A stretch of 64,000 bases of DNA. Origin: Periplaneta americana. Lineage: Eukaryota > Arthropoda > Insecta > Blattodea > Blattidae. Shown one piece after another: positions 56,141 to 64,000 of the stretch. Below the pieces are notes generated by a model, which was given only the letters and a program-made list of their open reading frames with translations, was not told where the DNA came from and made no database searches. The DNA is taken from contig NC_091133.1 of NCBI RefSeq assembly GCF_040183065.1, positions 137,078,306-137,142,305 of the forward strand, written 5' to 3'. The stretch's first letter is position 1, and each line of letters opens with the position of its first letter. The position numbers and the translations under genes were made by a program.

Positions 56141-56362
56141 CAGTGCCTGGGAAAAGTGACATAAGTCAGTTTCCACAAACCTTTTTTGATTATTTATTAA
56201 CTTATACTGGTTTATGCCACTTTGACTTTTTCTGTATGAATTATTGTAATGGGAGAAATACTTATGTCTCTATTTCCAAGCGAGCAGATGTTCCGTAAGT
56301 TGTCAATAAATTATCAAAAAAGGTTTGTGGAGACTGACTTGTGTCACTTTTCCCAGGCACTG
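56141..56362. mobile_element. 222-bp MITE with about 60-bp TIRs
   Basis: The left arm begins CAGTGCCTGGGAAAAGTGAC. The right arm is its inverse with about four differences over some 60 bp. The unique loop is only about 100 bp, so the whole element can fold into a hairpin. No target duplication is clear. Non-coding. Confidence 0.88.
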
Positions 56363-56464
56363 CGGAAATTCATAATAGACACAAGTGCGAAATCTAGAAA
56401 ATAGGCAGCGATTTAATTATATTACCTGTAACATAGACTAATATTAAGCCTGATAGTCTACATA

Positions 56465-56768
56465 CATTGTTTTAGGTATCATATCATATCATATCATGTC
56501 ATGTCATGTCATGTCATGTCATGTCATGTCATGTCATGTCATGTCATGTCATGTCATGTCATGTCATGTCATGTCATGTCATGTCATGTCATGTCATGTC
56601 ATGTCATGTCATATATCATATCATATCATATCATATCATATCATATCATATCATATCATATCATATCATATCATATCATATCATATCATATCACATCATA
56701 TCATATCATATCATATCATATCATATCATATCATATCATATCATATCATATCATGTAACATCATGTCA
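56465..56768. repeat. Two-phase pentanucleotide satellite
   Basis: After a few ATATC units there is a homogeneous ATGTC block (about 56496-56609), then a sharp switch to a homogeneous ATATC block (about 56614-56755). The three long open frames over it are artefacts. Confidence 0.97.
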
Positions 56769-56769
56769 T

Positions 56770-58080
56770 ATTAAAGTACAGTTAGCGAGAACTCGATTCC
56801 CGGGCGTTCAATTTGTTGACGACGGCTTTGGAACTCGAGCCGACTCCCGAGCAACATAACACTTAGGCGGGCACTTCTGCGACCAGACTCACTCCGACCC
56901 GCGTGGATTCATTCATTAAGTAATACATTAAGTGTGAAGTGGTTTCGTTAATTTTTAGAGTTTCAAAATATTTCATGTTTTCATTGTTTTTAATCAAATT
57001 TTACTGTATCAATTATATGTGTGTTTTTCAATTGTATTTTATGTTTTTAATGTATTTGCGACGACGCCTATTAATGGCCTAATAAAATTGAATTATATCA
57101 TATATCACTCATATCACATTATATTATATTAACATATTATATTTTGTTATGTTATATTATAGTACATTAATGGTGAGAATGAAAAGGAAAGAGAATAAAG
57201 AGAAGAAAATGCGGCCATGCCTTGCAGTCAGTTATCTTGTTGTTCGCCAAGTTCGGGACTCATTTCTGTTGTTGGGCAGTCAGGAACTGAATTGAGTTTT
57301 AAGCTCAGCGCCTGATATAGTCGTTCTTGTGTTTTATATGAACAAGCTGCGACCTCCCCCCTCTCCACAGAGCCGCGTAATCGGATATTCAGGAGGGGAT
57401 TACACCGAGCGTGATTAATTGATTCAGAGTAGGGGACAAAAATAAATCTTCGCTACTTACAACCGACACTGACGTCACTCATCGCGTCAAATGTCTTAAG
57501 CAGCATAATAATGAGTTGTCGCGTGCCAAACAGGAATAGAAAGTTTCGACGAAAATCTTTCTAAGCTCTAAGTTACAAAAAATAATAAATCATGGAAGAA
57601 GAGTTTGAATTTCAACTTTGAGATCCTACGTCTTTATCATTTCATTTATTTAATTCATGTGTCTCCCTCAAAATTCAATTATGGTTGCGAAATGTCATCG
57701 ACCTTATGTCCCGTCCTTGATGTCGGTGAGCATTTGCAATCACGTGACAGCGGAACACCAGCAGGTGCTCTTCCAATTTTAGAAAGGGAGATGACATTGT
57801 CCATTGTTTAATATGGGTGATAATGAGTTATCACATTTGTCAGATTTATCTAAGTAGGCAGGATATATTTTGTGTCTTTAGTTAACAAAATATATAATAC
57901 AGTTGTATTGAATGAGGCTATCTTGAGGAAAACATCTCATAGTTTCAAATAACTAAACCGAGGCAGCTTGTAGTTTCGAAGTAGAGTTCTTAAGTATTTA
58001 CAAAGCGGTTCCTTTTGTCTCCAGAAGAGGACATCTCGCCATGTGGGCCAAATTAACCAGTTCTGAAATGACACATAATA
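56770..58080. other. Unannotated stretch
   Basis: AT-rich ATATT-like sequence occurs at 57090-57170. No gene was recognised. Confidence 0.5.
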
Positions 58081-58088
58081 GTAAATCA

Positions 58089-58290
58089 TGGGCCGTATTC
58101 ATAGACATTCTTAGCGCGGGCTTCCGGTGGATGATCAGCGAACTAACGTTTTTCGTATTCATAAACCAGTGTTAGCAATATGATATGATATGAATCCCGT
58201 ACAACTAACCAATCGATAGCCGGGGCTAGTTTAGCACGCTCGTAGCGCGGGCTAGCGAATGTCTAAACCTATTTTGATCCAGCAATCTTC
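58089..58290. mobile_element. Candidate MITE with AGCGCGGGCT motifs
   Basis: It begins GGGCCGTATTCATAGACATT and TTAGCGCGGGCT. A decayed inverse, GCGCGGGCTAGCGAATGTCT, lies near 58236-58264. The expected closing ATGAATACGGCCC has been lost. An internal ATAGCCGGGGCTAG palindrome is at about 58216. Confidence 0.5.
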
Positions 58291-58715
58291 CCCGTCAGCA
58301 CGGAAAACATCGAGAACGTCGGCGAAGCTCGACACACTAACGCCGTTAGCCACAACTGTCGTGTTTCTTCATTGTTCGGTGCAGACGAATGCAGTGCTGT
58401 TTGCTCGTATTTATAAGTACTTTTCAAGTTAAGCATTTTATTGTAAACGATTACATTAATATAACCTTGAAATCTTTAGTTTTGAGGACGAAACACCTTA
58501 ACGCCTACACTGTGATTAAGAAAATATCGTCGATTATATTTCAATGGGTCGCTGGTCGAAGTCTGGATCCTTAAAAAAATGTCGAAACCTCCGATGAAGT
58601 AATTCCTGCAGCTGTGGAAGTATCAACAGCTATCAAGTGCGATATGTCCAACTGGTATGTTGGATTACGTATTTTATTTGTTTTTATCATTTATCCGATC
58701 CTCACTGTTGTTTTA
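58291..58715. other. Unannotated spacer
   Basis: CpG-containing near 58300-58350, otherwise nothing recognised. Confidence 0.4.
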
Positions 58716-58719
58716 TTAC

Positions 58720-58770
<51 letters not shown>

Positions 58771-58771
58771 C
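58716..58771. repeat. (ATT)n microsatellite
   Basis: ATT array. The sequence just right of it can be read as TYLRSFLTPR. The antisense of the sequence left of the 59550 array reads TYLGSFLTPR. Confidence 0.95.
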
Positions 58772-59548
58772 CCTCGCAACTTAACTGCTATAGAATTTCA
58801 TGCTACTTATCTGAGATCTTTTTTGACTCCAAGAATATTTGTTGCAAATAATTATATTTTATAGCTTAATGCATTTTTATACATAAGCAAATTCAAAGTT
58901 TTTATTGCACCCAGAGTTACTCACTATGTTTAAATAATGAATTCATTAAATTAGTTTAATGAAAGAATATTTATTCTGTATCTGTGTTTTTATTTTTTTT
59001 TTGTCAGAGAACATTTTCATTTTATTGAAATAAACACAAGAAGGAAATTGTTATTGCATCAAGTATTAATTATTTATTGTCATCACCTGCTGCGGTAGAA
59101 AGAACAAGAACCTAATTTTACAAATATAAATAATTACTCTTGAACCTACAACCTTTTACCCATAGCCTACGCCTACATGGAAGTTTATGCTGTATTTGTT
59201 TCATTTATTCACTTTTCAAAGTACATGTTCACTCTGTTTACAACAAAACACTGTCACTGCAAAATAATTCTAACTGAATAATAAAGACGTCTTCTACAGC
59301 TGGAGCCCTCCACGAACCCAAGCAATCAACATGAAAAATAATCAATATATAATTATGAAATAATAATTGTAATTGTAAAGGAAACTAAAACAACCAAGGA
59401 TAGCATATCTAGGTTACTGGAACATTTTGGAGTATATGGATGTAGATATTAACAATAAAACGTGGCGTGGGGTAAGAAAGGACCCCAGGTAAGTGTCGAG
59501 AATTATTATTGTTATCGTTATTGTTATTATTATTAGGCTATTGTTATC

Positions 59549-59549
<1 letters not shown>

Positions 59550-59608
<59 letters not shown>
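59550..59608. repeat. (ATT)n microsatellite
   Basis: ATT array preceded by an imperfect ATT/GTT zone from 59500. Confidence 0.95.
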
Positions 59609-59609
59609 A

Positions 59610-60429
59610 TTATTATCACTGTTTACCAAGCTGATAATTCAATTGTCTCATTTATGGATCTGTTAAATTTTATTTTATATCTTGCTCCTTGACACTAGTG
59701 GCTTGCTATTCTTTGCCACAGCTCAAGAGCAGAATGCCCTTCTCAGCACTACATCTTGTGACTTTTTAAATCTCACTAGCAACGGGAGAATTCCATGTTA
59801 GTACTTCTGAAAACTTTTCACTAAATTCGTGATTTTACGGAATTGATTTGTGACGTTATCCAATAATTCTTTCTATAGTAACAAATTTTGAACTCTCGGC
59901 AGTAGTCTGCAAACACGTAATCACAAACGACAGGTGTCAACTGTTCGATTCTTGGTGCGTACTGTGAATCTGAGTAGGATCTGGTATGGGATAATGTTGC
60001 AACGCGTGAAAACGCATCTAATGCTGGATCGTGCAGTGCAGAGAAAATTGAGGATTCAGTTGCATCAAGATGAAAGGAGAAGTTATTCGGGGCAACTTAC
60101 CCTCGGATACAAGGGGGACCGTATCAGGGGAGGAACGAGCGATCGGAATATGCAAATAGTGCCCGGGTTACAGCAAGCACCAAAAGGATTACAAAGTCAG
60201 CCCATCATTGGAAGTTCAACGAATATCAAGCGGTGAGGGTGAGAAGGGTGTGCGAGTGAGGCCCACAGTCCACGGTTGGCTCTAAACGATCTTTACAGCA
60301 GGCAACGAGGTAGTGAGTTAAAATCTGCTTACGTACGTCTGAAGGTGAAGAGGAGTCAGCAATAGCTGCTCAGTTCAGAGTTGTTGGCGTTCATAATTTG
60401 ACAGGCGACGAGAAGAGTCATGTACAAGA
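59610..60429. other. Unannotated stretch
   Basis: The 100-codon frame at 59934-60236 has no recognised domain. Confidence 0.45.
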
Positions 60430-60438
60430 AATTATTAC

Positions 60439-61706
60439 TAGGGAGCGGATTTTTATGTGCTAGAAAATTTAAATATATTAATTTTTTTATGTGGTAAAAA
60501 GTATGAAAATATTTGCTAAAAATAAAAAAATATATATTTCTTTTAAATATGACAAAAATATCTTACTTAGTATGGAAAAAAAAATGTTACTAGGTACTCA
60601 CCAACCACACTTGAGTGCTAGTAGTTGGCCGAGAATTGCAGTGAACAACAAAGGTCATCTCCAAATTCTCCATCACAAATGCATGCCGATTATCTCTGAA
60701 CGACGACTTATACTGTGAAAACGATCTTTCCACATCACATATCAGGCGTGCATATTTAAAGAGAGGAATGTCACAAACACAAACACCGTCAATTTCACCT
60801 ACAGGCACACCCTCCAATACTTCAGCAACTTTACACATTTTTTTATATCCACTGTTTTTCCCAAACACATTCTGGAATTTGTCCCTTAGTACTTGTACTT
60901 CTGAACCTGGTAGCTAGTCTAGTTTAATTTCCACGGCACGCACCTCCTTGTTTCAGACAACAGGTTTTTGGATGTTTCGAGTTTTTTTGTGGTGTCACAC
61001 AAAAAGCTTAGATTTGCTAATAGGAAAGCCAAATCGTTTTTAAACAACCATCTTTCAGTATATCTTGAAGGATATCGATTGACGAAGCCCGATAACAGGG
61101 AATCACAAGAAGACGTATTGCCTTACTTGATAGGCATGAGTGAGAGGCGAGAGATTTGTTTAAATTAAATAATGTTCATACCCAAGCTCTTATCTGTTGT
61201 GTTTCACAAACAAAGCGGGAATGAAATCATCTTCAGCTACAACAAACATTCCTAATTATGTGTTGCAAGATCTCTCCTCCTTGTCCATGTTAATTTATTC
61301 TCTAATAATAACACTGATATGCTGCCTAGCAGTTCTCAGATCTTGAGGCGATACTATTACGAAAATGGATCACGGATACACCACACAGCGCTTAGAAACA
61401 CGAAGCAACCGAGAATTCTTAAAAACATAACGTACTTCTGAGTGACATAATTGATTTAGTTTTAAAATATTTGAAATTTGTAGCAAAAAAATTATTTAAG
61501 TAAAAAAAAAAACTCAAAGATTTATGTGTTTATAATAGATTTCCTGAAAATATGTATTTACATAATTTTTTTGTGTAAATATGTGTTTTATGTGAAATAA
61601 AATTCGGGTTTTAAACTTGAAACTTCATGTTCGGAATTTTTAACTTTGTTAATTGTGTTTTGTCACACGCAAAAATGATATTTAATTACATAGGAATCCG
61701 CTCCTT
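60439..61706 (-). mobile_element. Deleted hAT element with 8/9-bp target duplication
   Basis: AATTATTAC occurs at 60430-60438 and 61707-61715. The ends are TAGGGAGCGGATTTTTATG and, in reverse complement, AAGGAGCGGATTCCTATG. They resemble the CAGGGAACGGATTTATATG ends of the element at 44370. The element is 1268 bp and only the transposase C-terminus is recognisable (minus strand). Confidence 0.88.
60590..60868 (-). pseudogene. hAT transposase C-terminal fragment
   Basis: The open 92-codon frame contains [39 protein letters not shown] and NRHAFVMENLEMTFVVHC. It aligns with the last third of the transposase at 44819-46302 ([10 protein letters not shown]..., [24 protein letters not shown]), keeping the catalytic glutamate in VERSFS. 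The first two catalytic aspartates are absent because of the internal deletion. Confidence 0.85.
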
Positions 61707-61715
61707 AATTATTAC

Positions 61716-63460
61716 GACCTTCCTGAACATGCATTTCTATAAAGCATGAACACAATGACTACATTCGGGAGAAATTTAGTCACTGCCACCAAAGCAATTA
61801 ATAAAAAAAGTGAATTAAACTGTACAACTAACCTTAAAACTCTCAATACATAATTATGGAGTCGTAGTGGAAAGTCTCAGCTTCACGCTATGTCGAGGAT
61901 TCGAGTACTGTACCTTTTCGGAATAAAGGCGGCCGAAGCGTGGTGCTGACCAGGCCAAGGGAGCCGCATGGCGTTACGGGACGCTTTTACCCTTATAGGG
62001 CAATTATAAATTCAAAACGTGTTGAAATAACTGGCAAGTAGGGATGAAAGAATTCACATTTTATAAAGAGGCACAGATGTCCACGTGCAGTACAGAGGCA
62101 CGGGAAGCAGACAGCTCGAGTTTTCATGCGTTCTCGATCTCCGGCCGTCTATTACCTCCGGATGGATTTCGGAACCTCTTAGTCTCCGCATGTGATACAT
62201 ATAATATGCAAACTTATAAATTCATTGCGCTTAAAAGTGAAGCGTTTTATAACGATTATTTCAAAATACAATGGGAAATATAAATGCTTGGAAGAAATGA
62301 ATGCCTGCCTCTCTGAGCAATATTTTCACCATAGCAACTTGCAAAAGTTTACACACTGTGTTTGTTTCACACGTAGCATTTTTTTATTTTATCAAATTAT
62401 CAAGTTGTTGCGTTCATTTTCGTTGAATGAAGTATCAAATGCTGCCCATCACGATAAATCTTATATAATGATTGTAATCTTGGTATTCCGACGAAATTTT
62501 TCCGGCAATATTAAAATAAATCTTTATTAGAACTGAGCTGAGGGTTGAAAGGAAGCCATGTACCAGATACACATTCAGAACTTTCCTTCATTATTTATCA
62601 TCCAGATTTGAAGTAATCTTCAAGAGAAGACACACACAAACGAACTGTATAGCCCTATGTAGTTGAATGAAATCAAGAATTAACAGTGCCAGAATACTGG
62701 TAACTAATTATACATTCCGTTACGAAAATCCGTTGATAAAGTTTCAAAAGTTTCTAAACAATCAAAGGACGGAAACAAACATTACGTTGTAGGAGCGCAG
62801 GCACATGTAGAATGCGAACAAATCTAATAACTTTAGAAATGACAGGTTAATAAAGCCTCCATTTGTTTAGTTGAATTGTAGAAAATTAATAGATATTAAG
62901 GAGGAAAAAGTAAAGCTAACAGTGCTCACGAGACGAGTAGGACGTCCAAGAAGACATAGTGGAAGAGGCCACTATCCAGAACTGCACATACTACACAATA
63001 CAGGCCTATCGTTTAATATCTAAGTGTTTGTAATTCATATTTCACTGCTTATTTTTACACGAATTAATTGAAACAGTACAGTTCCAGAACCAGTAAGCCT
63101 ACTCTCTGCCCTCAAACAGTAGAGCTCAGGGTTAATTCCGTTCAAAGCCGCGAAGTGAAAGTATCCACAAAAATCCGTGCACAGCCTGTAGCAGGCAACT
63201 CGTGGACAGGATTCAAAGGCTTTGACGGTGGCTACATCTGACGGCGGGAACCGAAGACTTCACTTTGGAGGAGGGCAGCTCAAAGTCCCTGTGAACTTTA
63301 CCAATACTTCTCCCCCACTCCCGCGCTCTGTTTCATTTCGGATCTCCTGGTTTGCTGTTGTCCCGACATACAGCTCAGAAAGTTGGCAAGTTTCCTGGAG
63401 ACCATGCAAAAGACTGACGCCATTATTTTGAATGCCAGGAATGTACACGATAAGTTATTT
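61716..63460. other. Unannotated stretch
   Basis: Small frames at 62044-62283, 62192-62530 and 63222-63448 match no family I recognise. Confidence 0.45.
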
Positions 63461-63462
63461 AA

Positions 63463-63550
63463 CGTTGTGTTAGATGGAGTTAGTGACAGTGAGGGGAGAC
63501 CGAGGGTTCGCCAAGGAGTTACCTCACATTCGCCTTACACTTGAGGACAT
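63463..63550 (-). repeat. SINE body fragment (family A), antisense
   Basis: AGTGACAGTGAGGGGAGACC, GAGGGTTCGCCAAGGAGTTA and ACATTCGCCTTACACTTGAG follow the antisense body of the 7800-8052 SINE. Head and tail are missing. Confidence 0.7.
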
Positions 63551-63584
63551 CATACTGAATGCGGTGTACCAATTAGGAGGTACT

Positions 63585-64000
63585 AACATGGAGGGTAGCT
63601 GCGAATATATTGAATAAGCAGTCGTGGACAGCCGATAAAAGGTGGTTCTTCAGCTTAGGGGTCGGGCGAAGGGCTAACAACCCATCATCGTAAAAAAAAT
63701 AGCTTGTTACGAAACCTTACAATAAGCCTCGGAATGGGACTGATTCTCTGGCACGACCACAGCAAAGGAATAAGGTTTTGAGAGAACTAGCTAGATATAG
63801 AATAGACTTCGTGGGAGTACAAGAGGTTAGGTTAGATGGGAACGGCATATCACAAATAGGCGATTACTTGTTGCATTATGGGGAAGGAAACAATATCACC
63901 AATTAGGAACAGGATTCTTTGTTCATAAAAGAATAAAATGAGCAGTAAAAAAGATTGAATTTATCAGTGACAGGTTATCGTATTTAGTACTTAAGGGTAG
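63585..64000 (+). pseudogene. RTE-like LINE 5' end with endonuclease segment, cut by the window edge
   Basis: 63590-63775 aligns with the 5' region of the LINE at 30745-30925 (GGGTAGCTGCGAATATATTG). After AAGGTTTTGAGA it jumps to ELARYRIDFVGVQEVRLDGN, part of the apurinic endonuclease domain (the E of QEV is catalytic). The stretch with the WNV motif present at 30930 has been deleted. A 1-bp shift near 63900 moves the frame to GTGFFVHKRIK. Non-functional as seen; its 3' part lies outside the window. Confidence 0.85.

Noticed and set aside
56496-56859. Long open frames (up to 117 codons) over the pentanucleotide array
   Set aside because: They are a direct consequence of a stop-free 5-bp repeat in three frames.
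1-64000. CRISPR arrays, operons, bacterial promoters or viral genomes
   Set aside because: The tandem repeats present are microsatellites or minisatellites without unique spacers, and all coding relics are of eukaryotic transposons.

Overview
The window looks like euchromatic but very repeat-rich arthropod DNA, most likely from a large-genome insect. The non-LTR retrotransposon proteins resemble those I associate with cockroaches such as Periplaneta americana; this species-level reading is from memory and is not proven by the sequence. I recognise no complete host protein gene. Almost every protein-like stretch is transposon coding sequence, usually broken, and the rest is AT-rich intergenic or intronic DNA.

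Layout. 0.9-3.1 kb: a decayed Ty1/copia fragment (minus), a decayed ZMYM1/DUF4371-type hAT fragment (plus) and a tRNA-derived SINE. 3.9-5.1 kb and 8.7-10.0 kb: two deleted hAT elements with 8-bp target duplications. 5.5-8.3 kb: a piggyBac relic, a LINE tail, the first of three copies of a 1.1-kb interspersed repeat, a SINE and microsatellites. 10.1-11.7 kb: a small MITE and a large foldback element with tRNA-like heads. 12.1-12.7 kb: a CpG-rich block with paired inverted CCAAT boxes and a consensus splice donor, the best candidate for a host promoter and first exon. 12.7-19.6 kb: mostly unannotatable DNA dense in the palindrome TAGGCCTA. 19.6-23.9 kb: SINEs, an RTE-like LINE relic and the second 1.1-kb repeat. 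25.9-28.5 kb: a MITE carrying a foldback tRNA element with a perfect 126-bp palindrome, a long-TIR element with a MADF-domain exon, and a small TA-flanked MITE. 30.6-31.9 kb: an internally deleted RTE-like LINE with a 264-codon open frame. 36.5-37.0 kb: a GTF2IRD2-like hAT relic. 37.6-39.0 kb: a full-length mariner with two stop codons. 39.4-43.5 kb: LINE pieces, SINEs and a 43-bp minisatellite that grew inside a LINE reverse-transcriptase gene. 44.4-46.5 kb: a nearly intact hAT element with one frameshift. 48.6-49.8 kb: third 1.1-kb repeat. 50.4-52.6 kb: a LINE relic split by an insert carrying a hammerhead-like motif. 53-64 kb: two TIR elements, a SINE, a pentanucleotide satellite, a fourth deleted hAT and the 5' part of another RTE-like LINE running off the end.

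The two most unusual signals are (1) the great excess of TAGGCCTA, for which three in-window comparisons show a net GGCCTA gain at an ancestral TA, with a sharp fall in density after about 31 kb, and (2) the foldback tRNA-headed elements, one bounded by a 13-bp target duplication and opening with a perfect 126-bp palindrome. Nothing here works as an operon or pathway; the common theme is layered transposon insertion and decay.
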